From positions 23,218 through 56,069 of the forward strand of contig JALVQA010000004.1 in NCBI GenBank assembly GCA_027031495.1: a stretch of 32,852 nt of DNA. Direction: 5' to 3'. The notes under the pieces were generated by a model that saw only the letters and a list, made by a program, of their open reading frames with translations, was not told the DNA's origin and did not search any database. Origin of the DNA: Candidatus Moraniibacteriota bacterium. GTDB taxonomy: Bacteria; Patescibacteriota; Minisyncoccia; Moranbacterales; GCA-2747515. Positions within the stretch are counted from its first letter, which is position 1; the number at the start of each line of letters is the position of its first letter. Below are positions 7,065-17,700 of this stretch, piece after piece. Position numbers and translations under genes: made by a program.

Positions 7065-9206
7065 CTACTTCTGCTCCAGACCGTCAAAACTTTTCGCGAT
7101 TTTTTTGATACCGGCACCGGCAAAGGCGATGGTATACGTGTTTTCATCCTGCGCAACAATCAAGCCAGTGCCAAACTGTGGATGCGCAACAGCTGTGCCA
7201 TCAGCAAATGCGTTGAGTGCTGTCTGTTCACGTGTTTTGTGTGCATGATGCGTGTACATACTGTCGTGTACATGAGTATGGTCTTCATGATAAAGTTCTT
7301 TTGGAATGTCCGCCAAAAAGCGGCTCGGCATATTTGCCTGCATTGAGCCAAACACGAGGCGTTGATGTGCGTGTGTAATGTAGAGTTTTTTCATTGCACG
7401 CGTCATGCCAACGTACATCAGGCGACGCTCCTCTTCAAGTTCTTTGACAGAAAGTTGTGAGCGGGCATGTGGCAATAATCCTTCTTCAAGGCCAACTATA
7501 AAGACAATGGGAAATTCAAGGCCCTTTGCGCTATGCAGCGTCATAAGGTGCACAGCATCGTCATCCCGATCAATCGTATCCGTGTCTGCAGCAAGTGATG
7601 TTTGCTCAAGAAACGTTGCAAGCGCTGTAAGCGCATCGCCATCATATTCTTTTGCAATATTGATTAGTTCTCCGATGTTCTCATGGCGTGATTCGTTTTC
7701 GCTCTTGTCTTCACCGCGCGATAACATCTCTTTATACCCTGTTGTGATGTAGACGTCAGCAATAAGTTGCGCCAGTGTTTTTGTTTGTGCCGTATCACGC
7801 ATTTTCGCAATCATTTCACAGAAAGCGGCAATTGCCTTTTTGCGCGCCGCACTCACACCATCCATGACACCGTCTTTTTGCAACAAAAGCCCGGCAGAGA
7901 GCATATCTGTATCGTGCATGAGCGCAAAAGTTTGCCATGCGGCAAATGTTTTTGCGCCAATACCGCGTGGCGGAACATTGATAATCCGCTCAAGCGCTAC
8001 ACGATCAGCGCCATTGAGAATAACGCGCAAATACGCAACAATATCTTTAATCTCCTTACGTTCATAAAACTTCGTTCCACCAACAATGCGGTAAGGGATG
8101 TTTTCACGCATAAGTGCCTCCTCAATAACACGTGACTGCGCATTTACGCGATAGAGTACAACCATGTCACGATAGTGCCACTCGTCTTGGCGGGCTTTTC
8201 TGATCATCTGCGCCACATACCGTGCTTCGCCTCGCTCCGACGGTGCTGCGTAGAGCGTAATCGCTTCACCGCTTCCGTTTTCTGTCCACAAGACCTTATG
8301 GCGTTGGTTTTCATTCTTGTGAATAACTGCCGTTGCGGCATCAAGGATGATTTGTGTTGAGCGGTAGTTCTGTTCAAGCGTGATAATCTTTGCGTGTGGA
8401 TAGTCTTTCTCAAAATTGAGAATATTTGTAATATCCGCCTCGCGGAACATGTAGATTGATTGGTAATCATCGCCGATAATAAAGAGATTTTTGTGCTTTT
8501 GCGCAAGCAGTGTTATGAGGCGATACTGCATGTGATTTGTATCTTGATACTCATCAACAAGGATGTGTTTAAATTGGTGATGGTAGCGCGCTAAAACATC
8601 CGGGTGTTCTTCAAAAAGACGCACAACAAAGACGATAAGGTCATCAAAGTCAAGTGCATTTGTTTGTGCGAGCACTTTTTCATACTCTTTATAAATTTGC
8701 GCGACAACTTCCTCAAAAAAACTGCCGGCATGTGCGGCAAATTGATCAGCTGTGAGAAGTGCGTTTTTTGCGCGTGAAATCGCAGCACGCACCGCTGCCG
8801 GTGCAAATTGCTTTGCATCAATGTTTAAATCTTTGAAAATCCTTTTAATTACACTTATTTGATCGGTGTTGTCTAAGATAGTAAATGAGCGATCTCGCCC
8901 AAGATGATGGATGTCGCGACGCAAAAAACGCACACACACACTGTGAAATGTCCCCATAACAGGCATCTGTACACCGTCGCCAAGCAACTGCGTGATACGC
9001 TCGCGCATCTCATCGGCAGCCTTATTTGTAAATGTCACAGCAACAATAGACGTCGGCGCTTCACCGCGTTTGATAAGGTACGCGATGCGGCGCGTAAGCG
9101 TCATTGTTTTGCCACTACCGGCACCGGCAAGAATAAGGAGTGGCCCATCCGGCGCTGTAACCGCCTCGCGCTGTTTATCATTGAGACCTTTGAGAATCGT
9201 ATCCAT
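7065..9206 (-). CDS. uvrD/pcrA: UvrD/PcrA/Rep-type SF1 DNA helicase
   Basis: LNDKQREAVTAPDGPLLILAGAGSGKT, VAVTFTNKAADEM, ILVDEYQDTNHMQYRLI, LEQNYRST, LMTLHSAKGLEFPIVFIVGLEEGLLPH, EERRLMYVGMTRA. Preferred start ATG 9206 (MDTILKGLNDKQ). Confidence 0.95.
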   Translation of the reverse strand: MDTILKGLNDKQREAVTAPDGPLLILAGAGSGKTMTLTRRIAYLIKRGEAPTSIVAVTFTNKAADEMRERITQLLGDGVQMPVMGTFHSVCVRFLRRDIHHLGRDRSFTILDNTDQISVIKRIFKDLNIDAKQFAPAAVRAAISRAKNALLTADQFAAHAGSFFEEVVAQIYKEYEKVLAQTNALDFDDLIVFVVRLFEEHPDVLARYHHQFKHILVDEYQDTNHMQYRLITLLAQKHKNLFIIGDDYQSIYMFREADITNILNFEKDYPHAKIITLEQNYRSTQIILDAATAVIHKNENQRHKVLWTENGSGEAITLYAAPSERGEARYVAQMIRKARQDEWHYRDMVVLYRVNAQSRVIEEALMRENIPYRIVGGTKFYERKEIKDIVAYLRVILNGADRVALERIINVPPRGIGAKTFAAWQTFALMHDTDMLSAGLLLQKDGVMDGVSAARKKAIAAFCEMIAKMRDTAQTKTLAQLIADVYITTGYKEMLSRGEDKSENESRHENIGELINIAKEYDGDALTALATFLEQTSLAADTDTIDRDDDAVHLMTLHSAKGLEFPIVFIVGLEEGLLPHARSQLSVKELEEERRLMYVGMTRAMKKLYITHAHQRLVFGSMQANMPSRFLADIPKELYHEDHTHVHDSMYTHHAHKTREQTALNAFADGTAVAHPQFGTGLIVAQDENTYTIAFAGAGIKKIAKSFDGLEQK

Positions 9207-9213
9207 ACTGACA

Positions 9214-9219
9214 ATTGTA
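9214..9219 (-). promoter_or_regulatory. -10 element (TACAAT) 7 nt upstream of the helicase ATG
   Basis: Minus strand reads TACAATtgtcagtATG. Confidence 0.5.
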
Positions 9220-9233
9220 CCACACGACATATT

Positions 9234-9262
9234 TTGACATAAACATGTACAAGTGCTACAAT
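9234..9262 (+). promoter_or_regulatory. Sigma70-like promoter of the DHH-like gene
   Basis: TTGACA (9234-9239), 17-nt spacer, TACAAT (9257-9262); ATG at 9291. Confidence 0.75.
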
Positions 9263-9290
9263 TCTGTGATATTTTGACAGCTCCAAGAGC

Positions 9291-10358
9291 ATGGCAGACA
9301 CACATTCTACAACACTCGGTGCACGTACGCCTCTCATTCTTCTCCCGCCGACACCATCACTTGATGCTGTCTGTGCAGCGTATGCGCTAAGTCATTTTTT
9401 TGAGACGCGTACGGCACATCCGGTTATTACGTGTACCGATACAATCCACGATAGCGCCACCTTTCTTAAAAAACCGCAAAAAAGTACAACAACTATCAGA
9501 GGATTGCAAGATTTCATTATTCAGTTTGACACGACACACAACGCCATTGACGATATTGAGATCTCTCGCGAAGAAAAAACAGTACATATTATCATCACGC
9601 CACAAAATGATTTTATTGATCCGCGTGATTTCTCCTTTGCACCGTCACGCCTTCACTACGACGCTATTTTTCTTGTTGGCACAGATACTCTTGAGGCCAC
9701 AAAACTTACAACACCGGAAAATCTTTCACTTCTTGAAGAATTGCCACGTACTGTTTATGTATCGTCACCGAAAGCGCCGATCATAAGCATGCACGTTTAT
9801 GAAGATCTTTGGCGCTTTAGTACAGAAAGTGTTACTGGAGCTGTCGCGCATGATCTTCTTGCGGGCATCGTTGCTGCAACTGACGGCTTGCGCTCCGAAA
9901 CTATTACAGCAGATATTTTCCGTACCGGCAGTACCCTCATGCAATCCGGTGGCGACTTGCAAGCAATTATGCTCGCACTTTACAAAACAGTGTCTTTTGA
10001 TTTTCTTCGCTCGTGGGGTGATGTTCTTGATAAACTTACGCTCAGCCCATCAAAACGTGTTGCGGCGGCATTTGTCACAAAAGACTATGACATACCGCTT
10101 CTCTCTCTTATCCTGCAGAGAACCGCGCAATTTCTTCCACATGTTCATATCTTCGGCATATTCTGGACATTACACACAACACCACAGATAACACAGGGTG
10201 TTATACTTCCGACACATACTATTTCACAAACACTTTTAGAGGACATTTTTTCAACAGTGTCACCGGCACCACATAACTGTTTCTTCGTTACCTCTTCCGC
10301 AAAACCGCAATCCATCATTACACACATCGACGCACACCTCGAAAGACAGCGCGAATAA
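9291..10358 (+). CDS. Degenerate DHH/NrnA-like family protein (hypothetical)
   Basis: PPTPSLDAVCAAYALSHFF resembles the D-x-D motif region and AIFLVGTDTLEA a following DHH-family strand; the DHH triad position reads SSPKAPI, i.e. lost. Confidence 0.5.
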   Translation: MADTHSTTLGARTPLILLPPTPSLDAVCAAYALSHFFETRTAHPVITCTDTIHDSATFLKKPQKSTTTIRGLQDFIIQFDTTHNAIDDIEISREEKTVHIIITPQNDFIDPRDFSFAPSRLHYDAIFLVGTDTLEATKLTTPENLSLLEELPRTVYVSSPKAPIISMHVYEDLWRFSTESVTGAVAHDLLAGIVAATDGLRSETITADIFRTGSTLMQSGGDLQAIMLALYKTVSFDFLRSWGDVLDKLTLSPSKRVAAAFVTKDYDIPLLSLILQRTAQFLPHVHIFGIFWTLHTTPQITQGVILPTHTISQTLLEDIFSTVSPAPHNCFFVTSSAKPQSIITHIDAHLERQRE

Positions 10359-10389
10359 TGGTACAATAGAAAAAAATATCATTTTTTCT

Positions 10390-13300
10390 ATGTTACATCC
10401 ATCATCACTCGGGTCGGGTAATCGCCCACAAATTCAAGCAAAACAAGTTTCGCGCACAATTCGTGAATTGCGTCGCAAATCGGAAGAAGAAAAAACGGCA
10501 GCATTTGCTCACGAAATCGGTGCGCCATATGTCGATCTTAATCTCATGCCTGTTGATGATACTGTCGTACGCCTTATTACGGAAGAAGAAGCACGTACAT
10601 ATGGCATCGCACCGTTTCATAAAGCAGGGCGACTCGTGCGCATTGCGGCAATCAACCCAAAAGATGAAAAAACGAGAGCGTTTATTGCGCAGCGTGCCAA
10701 AGAGATGCGGTGGCGCGTTAATCTTTACGTTGCATCACTTTCTTCCCTCAAAAAAGCATGGCGTGCTTACAAGAAGCCTCTCATCGAAAAAGTTGATGCG
10801 CTCAATCTCACTATTGATCAAGAAACACTATCGGAATCAGCACGCGCTATCAGAAATCTTCGTGAGCTTGTTGATGGCATTGGTGATTTTTCTGTCACAC
10901 AAGTTATGCAGATTATTTTTGCAGGTGGCGTCGCTCTCGGCGCAAGTGATATTCACATTGAGCCAGAGCGCAAACGATTGCGCCTACGCTATCGTATTGA
11001 CGGCATTTTGCACGACGTCGGTGATCTTCCACGACGTCTGTACAATTCCATCATCAATCGCATCAAAGTCATGAGTAACATGAAGGTTAACGTACGCGAT
11101 ATTGCGCAGGACGGACGCCTTTCTATCAACCTTGAGGAGCAGGGACGTATTGATGTACGCGTAAGCACAATTCCCGGCAACTACGGCGAGAGCGTCGTTA
11201 TGCGTCTTCTCATAAAGGACAACAGCATCATTGACCTCTCTGAAATGGGTATTCGCGGCTTTGCAGACGAGCTTCTTCGTAAAGAGTCGGAAAAACCAAA
11301 TGGCATGATCGTAACAACCGGTCCGACGGGAAGTGGTAAAACAACAACGCTCTATGCCCTCTTACGTCGCTTGAATAAGCCTGGTGTAAAAATTATCACT
11401 ATTGAAGATCCGATTGAATATGAAATTGAAGGCATTTCTCAGACACAAGTTTCTCATGATGGCAAATACACATTCGCAAAGGGACTTCGCGCAATCGTTC
11501 GTCAAGATCCTGATATTATTCTTGTTGGCGAAATTCGCGACGACGAAACAGCTGATATCGCCGTTAATGCGGCGCTTACCGGTCACCTTGTTCTCACAAC
11601 TATCCACGCAAATAACGCTGCCGCAACAATTCCACGCTTCCTTGAGCTTGGCGTCAAACCATCGCTAATTGCGCCATCCATGAATGCGCTTATGGCACAG
11701 CGTCTTGTGCGTCGCCTTTGCGTGCACTGCCGCGAAAAATACGAACCAGCAGTCGAGACACTTGATACAATTAAGCGCCTCCTCGCCGTCATTTCACCAA
11801 AGGCAAAAGTAACGATCCCAAAAGATGTTAATACTCTTTACCGCCCAAAGGGCTGCGTGAAGTGTGGTGGCACCGGATACAAGGGACGTATCGGTATTTT
11901 TGAGATCTTTACTATTACGGAAACAATTGAAAAGATCGTGCTTGATATGGGCACAGAAGAGGAAATCATGCGTGCGGCAATGGAGGACGGCATGATGACA
12001 ATGACGCAGGATGGTATTCTCAAAGCGGTAGAGGGTATTACGTCTATGGAGGAAGTGTGGCGCGTCACCGCTGAGGGCGATTTTCTTGAAGACGTCTATA
12101 ACCGCATCATGGAACAATCACTTGCACGCGCCATTGTTGTTGAAAATACAGTTGTCAATGATATTGCAACAATTATACGTGACTCAAAAGCGTTGAGTGA
12201 GCGTATAGCGAAAGCTAATCAAAAAGAGGTTCTTAAGATTATTCTTGCAGCAGGTCTTTTGAGTAATGCTGGCGACATTCACATTGAGCCGGAGGCTGAT
12301 GGCGTTGCCGTTCGCTTCCGCATTGACGGCGTATTGCAGTTTATTGGCAAGATAGCGACCAATGAGTACCCCTCAATGCTCTCAAAACTCAAATTAATCA
12401 GCGGCCTCAAGACAGATGAACGCTATGGCGTTGCTGACAGCCGCTTTTCCATCGTTCTTGATGAACCACTTGGTGATCATGATTCACAACGCGTTGACGT
12501 TCGTGTCTCCTTTATTGTGAGTGGCTTTGGCGAAACTATTGTTATGCGTCTTCTCAATCAGTCTGCAACATCACTTAAACTTGACTCCCTCGGTATTCGC
12601 GAACAAAACCTCAAAAAACTTCTTGATTCTGTAAAGAAGCCATATGGCATTGTTCTCAATACAGGCCCAACCGGCAGCGGTAAAACAACAACACTTTACA
12701 GTCTTCTCTCACACCTCAACAAACCGGAAGTAAAAATTATCACCGTTGAAGATCCGATTGAGTATCAGGTGGACGGCATTTTGCAAACGCAAGTTGATGA
12801 GGACGCTGGGTATACATTTGCAAATGCCTTACGCGCACTCCTGCGTCAGAATCCGGATATCATGATGATTGGTGAAATTCGTGACGAAGAGACAGCGCAA
12901 ATTGCAGTACAGGCAGCTCTTACGGGACATTTAATCCTCTCAACGCTTCATACAAATTCTAGCGCCGTCTCCATTCAACGACTTATGAATATGGGTGTTA
13001 GCGCGGAAGATCTCGCAACAAGTGTTAACGCTTTCATGGCGCAGCGCCTTGTGCGCGTGCTCTGTCCACACTGCAGAAAAGAAGTTACACCAACAAACGA
13101 GGAACGGACAATTCTAGAAAACGTACTTAAAACACTTTCAAAAGCGAGTGGTGTTACGCTACCACAAACTGAAAAAATTTATAAACCAGTTGGATGCGAA
13201 CATTGCCACTTTGGCTACAAAGGACGCACTGTCATTAGCGAGATTCTTGTTGTTGATCAAGAAGTTCAGGATATGATCAGTACAGGAGAACTTGCCATAC

Positions 13301-13416
13301 ATATCATTGAGCATGCTGTCGAAAAAGGTATGATTACAATGACACAGGACGGCGCCCTTAAGGTGTTTGAAGGCATAACGTCCATTGAAGAATTGCAGCG
13401 TGTCACAGAGCTCTAG
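10390..13416 (+). CDS. Tandem (double) GspE/PilB-type secretion/pilus assembly ATPase
   Basis: Two full ATPase cores: Walker A GPTGSGKTTTLY at 11320 and 12664; Asp-box/Walker B DPDIILVGEIRDDETADIA and NPDIMMIGEIRDEETAQIA; His-box GHLVLTTIHANN and GHLILSTLHTNS; two Zn tetracysteines (CVHC/CVKC and CPHC/CEHC). Confidence 0.95.
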   Translation: MLHPSSLGSGNRPQIQAKQVSRTIRELRRKSEEEKTAAFAHEIGAPYVDLNLMPVDDTVVRLITEEEARTYGIAPFHKAGRLVRIAAINPKDEKTRAFIAQRAKEMRWRVNLYVASLSSLKKAWRAYKKPLIEKVDALNLTIDQETLSESARAIRNLRELVDGIGDFSVTQVMQIIFAGGVALGASDIHIEPERKRLRLRYRIDGILHDVGDLPRRLYNSIINRIKVMSNMKVNVRDIAQDGRLSINLEEQGRIDVRVSTIPGNYGESVVMRLLIKDNSIIDLSEMGIRGFADELLRKESEKPNGMIVTTGPTGSGKTTTLYALLRRLNKPGVKIITIEDPIEYEIEGISQTQVSHDGKYTFAKGLRAIVRQDPDIILVGEIRDDETADIAVNAALTGHLVLTTIHANNAAATIPRFLELGVKPSLIAPSMNALMAQRLVRRLCVHCREKYEPAVETLDTIKRLLAVISPKAKVTIPKDVNTLYRPKGCVKCGGTGYKGRIGIFEIFTITETIEKIVLDMGTEEEIMRAAMEDGMMTMTQDGILKAVEGITSMEEVWRVTAEGDFLEDVYNRIMEQSLARAIVVENTVVNDIATIIRDSKALSERIAKANQKEVLKIILAAGLLSNAGDIHIEPEADGVAVRFRIDGVLQFIGKIATNEYPSMLSKLKLISGLKTDERYGVADSRFSIVLDEPLGDHDSQRVDVRVSFIVSGFGETIVMRLLNQSATSLKLDSLGIREQNLKKLLDSVKKPYGIVLNTGPTGSGKTTTLYSLLSHLNKPEVKIITVEDPIEYQVDGILQTQVDEDAGYTFANALRALLRQNPDIMMIGEIRDEETAQIAVQAALTGHLILSTLHTNSSAVSIQRLMNMGVSAEDLATSVNAFMAQRLVRVLCPHCRKEVTPTNEERTILENVLKTLSKASGVTLPQTEKIYKPVGCEHCHFGYKGRTVISEILVVDQEVQDMISTGELAIHIIEHAVEKGMITMTQDGALKVFEGITSIEELQRVTEL

Positions 13417-13445
13417 GATACACTTAACAACAAAATTTGGCATAT

Positions 13446-13471
13446 AAAAAACCTCTACACCGAGGTTTTTT
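13446..13471. terminator. Bidirectional terminator between convergent genes
   Basis: aaaaaacctc (13446-13455) - tacacc - gaggtttttt (13462-13471); A/T tracts on both sides. Confidence 0.8.
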
Positions 13472-13486
13472 TATTTTGATCATTTT

Positions 13487-14677
13487 TTATAACTCAATGC
13501 GATAAAGACGTCCATCAAGGACGTTCGTAAAGAAGAGCGCACTCTCGTCCGGTGCGAGAAAGAGATCAAATGCCTGATATCGTGTACCGGAATTAATAAC
13601 GTCATCAAGATTAAGAATGCGACTTTTCTTATTTGTTGCAACATCAATTTTCCAAAACGTATCGCGATCACCTGTTGGAAAAGCACAGTAAACAATGTGA
13701 CTATTTGATGACCACACACATTTTCGAACGTTCGTTGGAACGTGCAAATTCTTATATTCTCCACCATTAATATTCATAACACCAATCATACGAGCATTAC
13801 TTCCACGATTCTGCGTAGAACTTACAAGAATACGCTCACCATCGGGTGAGAAGAGAAAATCTGCATTGTAATGACCTCTAAAGATCGTTTTTACAACAGG
13901 ATCAGTGTCGAGAAGACTCACAATATTCAGTTCTGTTAATTCATATGGATTTGGCGGACGCCAGAATGCAACACGTGATGACTGTGGGATACTGGTAAAG
14001 CGTGTTCCCTTTGCAACATTTTCCGCAAGAATACGCCACTCACTTCCATCGTATTTTGAAACATTCAATGTTGTTCGGCGTGTTTTCTCATCAAAAAATG
14101 TGTAAAGAATCTGATCGCCAGCCGTCGTCCAATCAACACGATCAATACCACGCTTAAGTTGCTTACCGCGATGTGTACGATGATCGAAAAAATATATGCG
14201 CACACCGTTTTTGTCTGCAAATTTTGTAAGCACACGCTTCTTATCTGGCGCCCACGCTACATATACAAGACCGGGAAGTGACTTATCAGAGAAAACTTTC
14301 TCCGTCCCACCGATAAGAGGCACTTCAAAAACCTTACCCGTATCCCTGTCATAAAAGCGAATAACGCCTTTATCTTTATCAATGGTTGGCGAAATGACAC
14401 GCCGTTTCGTCACGGGAATAATGCGATCATCCTTCTTATTCCTTTGTACAACCTTTTCTTGACGCGCCACATCATCATCGCTTTTTTCCTGTACATCGCG
14501 CGCAACTGCGCTTGTTTTTTTCTCTGATGACGTTTTTGTCGCTCGTTCAACAGTTTCTCTTTTGCTGTTTGTTCGCACACGGTCATCCTTTGCATCGTTA
14601 AATGCAAAGTTGTAAATACCAAGAAAAATAAGAACAACACTTAAAAGAATTGATGATATAATAAATACTTTTTTCAC
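13487..14677 (-). CDS. Membrane-anchored TolB/PD40-like beta-propeller protein
   Basis: N-terminal TM helix (VFIISSILLSVVLIFLGIYNF); repeated YVAWAPDKKRVL, VDWTTAGDQILYTF, DFLFSPDGERILV, CVWSSNSHIVYCA, FLAPDESALFFTN. GTG start. Confidence 0.7.
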   Translation of the reverse strand: MKKVFIISSILLSVVLIFLGIYNFAFNDAKDDRVRTNSKRETVERATKTSSEKKTSAVARDVQEKSDDDVARQEKVVQRNKKDDRIIPVTKRRVISPTIDKDKGVIRFYDRDTGKVFEVPLIGGTEKVFSDKSLPGLVYVAWAPDKKRVLTKFADKNGVRIYFFDHRTHRGKQLKRGIDRVDWTTAGDQILYTFFDEKTRRTTLNVSKYDGSEWRILAENVAKGTRFTSIPQSSRVAFWRPPNPYELTELNIVSLLDTDPVVKTIFRGHYNADFLFSPDGERILVSSTQNRGSNARMIGVMNINGGEYKNLHVPTNVRKCVWSSNSHIVYCAFPTGDRDTFWKIDVATNKKSRILNLDDVINSGTRYQAFDLFLAPDESALFFTNVLDGRLYRIEL

Positions 14678-14710
14678 AGTATTTTGTTTTATTTTCTTAC
14701 AGGGTTATTC

Positions 14711-17700
14711 TTACTGACGTCGACGTGCACTTGGAGAAGTAGAATACCACCAAATGAGCGCCACAATAAATACAACTATGCCGACTGCGAGGAAGATGCG
14801 GAACAAGAAAAGTATTGCCTCTGGACCGTTAATACCAAGTGCCGCAAAGAATGCTGCTGGTGCTGAGAGCGAACCAGCATTAACATCTTCTGCGTATTCC
14901 ACCTGCATATTGCCATCAAAATAGAGCGGTGCAAGTTGTTGATCCGTGTAACTCCAGGCATCTCGCACCAATTGTCGCACATCCACCGGTAACTGAAACA
15001 CTGCTTTTGCCATAACATTTGAGCTTTCACCCGGAAATTTATTTGTTCCATCTACGGTGAAAGCATTACCAGGCGCACCCATCAGCACACCGTTTGAATA
15101 CCAATTTATTTCCGTCATTGGCATAAGCCATCGTGGACGAGGACTCGCAAAAACTGTCGGTGAACTATGTGGCAATGCGAGAAAAACAGTTTTACTATAC
15201 TGTGGGACAGGTCCACCTTTCTCCGTATCACTCTTATACGTTGCAACCTCTTTCTGCACAAGCCCCTTGCACTGTGATGAACCGGTCGTACCATCGTCAA
15301 ATACCTTCCTCTCATCACAGAATGACACGTATGGCTCAACAACAACAAATTTTCGCGTTACCTCTATTGCCTTGCCGCTACCATACTCTCGCTTATCATT
15401 ATCCTTACCATCTTTCTCCCCAATGCTGTTTGCAGAAACTGTTATGATATATTCTGTGCCAGGCTCTCCTGTAACAAAGAAGTAATTACATACTGATTCT
15501 TTTGCATCATCTTCCTTTATACCGGACTCAAAGCACTTGAAACCATCCGGCTTGTAGAGTGGCTCATTATTAATCGCCCATCGATAGTTCATGTACTGCG
15601 CATAACCACTGAGACGTTTATCAAGAGCGAGTTTCAACAACTGCCCCTTTACTATCGGGCACTTTACGATTTGACCAGGCTCATCTTCACATATCACTGG
15701 CGCATCAAGCGACCCAGCGGTTTGCTCCGCCTTATTCACGGAATAAACACGCATTTTATTTGATGCTCTCGCTATGCGGAATGTAATATCAGCACGCCCG
15801 CGACTCACATCATACTCATGAAGCTCATGCGCCGTCAAATCAAAATCTTCTTCAACAAATACACGCACACGCAGATAGGTAAAATCTGAGTCTTCATCAG
15901 GAAACAAACCGTTCGGCGCATCTTCCTTATTTTCCTCTGGCAACTGTGGCATCGGAAGATTATCCGGTATATTCAACTTAAAACTCAATTCGGATAAGCC
16001 ATTACCCTTTAGTGGCGTAACCTCACCCTTGAAACCAATCTCATCATTATCAGCAAACACACCCTTTCCGAGATCAAGATTTCCCGACGATCCTGCAATC
16101 AAACGCCAGTTATCAGGATCAAAATCAGCGGTACCATTCTCACTTCGCCACACAGACCACTTGTAGCGCAATCTATCGCCTTTATATTTTGCATTTGCAA
16201 TTGTTGATTTTATTGTTACAGTGTCACCCATATTGGCATAAAGATCCTTCGTTAAATCAGAGATACTTGGATCGTTCACAGGGTTATTTGGCGAGACGCT
16301 CAAATCAACTTCCAACTTCTTTGCAGCGCCGCCTTGCGCCGGCTTCACAAAGGCATCTTTTGAATGTGTCAGACAGTTGTTAAATGCCGCCTCTGGACCA
16401 CCGGCATCAGCAAAAGAAATCGCCGGGATTTTTACATCATAGCCACGAATTTCTACTTGATAGTGTCCCGTCTGTGATGGAACACCCACTTTCGAGATAC
16501 CGGTATAATCACATGCATTATTTACCGTCGCAAACATGATCATATTCGATGAATCTGGGTGCTTTGTTGCATTCATTGACGTTCCTTCTACGATAACACC
16601 AACTTCATCGCCCGGTGTATAAATCCATGTAAAAGAATCCTGCCCGAGACCAACAATAGTCGCCTCATCATTAACACCATTGTCAGACGTGTCCTGATCG
16701 TAAGGATCTGTATGATAGAACAATTCTCCACTTCCTACGCCAGGCCCACCCTCAAGCTCCCCTCGCGGAAACCCTTCATTGCCTCCATCTTCAGCGCTTG
16801 CACCGGCTTGCTCGCCGTGCGCATCTCGCGGAAAGAGGTGAAAGCGCTGGATATCATCGGCAGTGATTTTCGGTGGAAAACACTCTTTTATAATGTCATC
16901 TTCGTCAAAAATGTGCTTTCCTTCACTTACAACACCGTTGTAATTGCGTCCATACAACTCTGCCTCACACGAATAGTAGTCACTAAGAACGTATGAGTCA
17001 CGATAGAGCGTTATCAATTTCGCATCTATAGCATTCTCTGGGTCCTGTGCTGTATCAGTTTCATCGTCATATACTTGATTTTGTGGTGGCGGCCAGAACG
17101 ACTGTAGCGCTTGAATATCTTTGTCATTACACTGAAAAATTGTAAACTTGCCATCTGGATCAACTACATATCCTCTTTCTGCAGGATCAGCTGGCTTATA
17201 TCGCTCCTGAGCATCGTACGTCCATGCTGGCAGGTCGCCAAGTGCCTTCATGCGTGTGTCAATATCATCTATCGTATACTCAAGTGCATCTTTGTCCACA
17301 CACACAGCAATTTCACCTTCATCGCATTTAACAATCCCTTTGTCACGAAGCGCGCCAAGAAACCCGCCAGCATCTTGACTAACGAGCGACTTACATGTCG
17401 GCTGACCTGTGACAGCACAAATATTAAAAATGTTTGATGTTCTGTTAATGTTTGTTATAAATGACCCGTGCGAATCTCTTTTCACAGCACCGCCTTCACC
17501 GCCTTTCCCGCCTGCGCCACCGGCACCGCCAGAACCACCGGCACCGCCACCACCGGCGCCTGCGCCACCGGCACCGCCTTCACCGCCTTCACCGCCTTCA
17601 CCGCCCTCAACATCCAATTCCTTTTCTCGTTCAATTCTATCGCTTATCTGATACGCCGGACACTCAAGTTCCTCATTCCGCACACATACCGGCACCTTAC

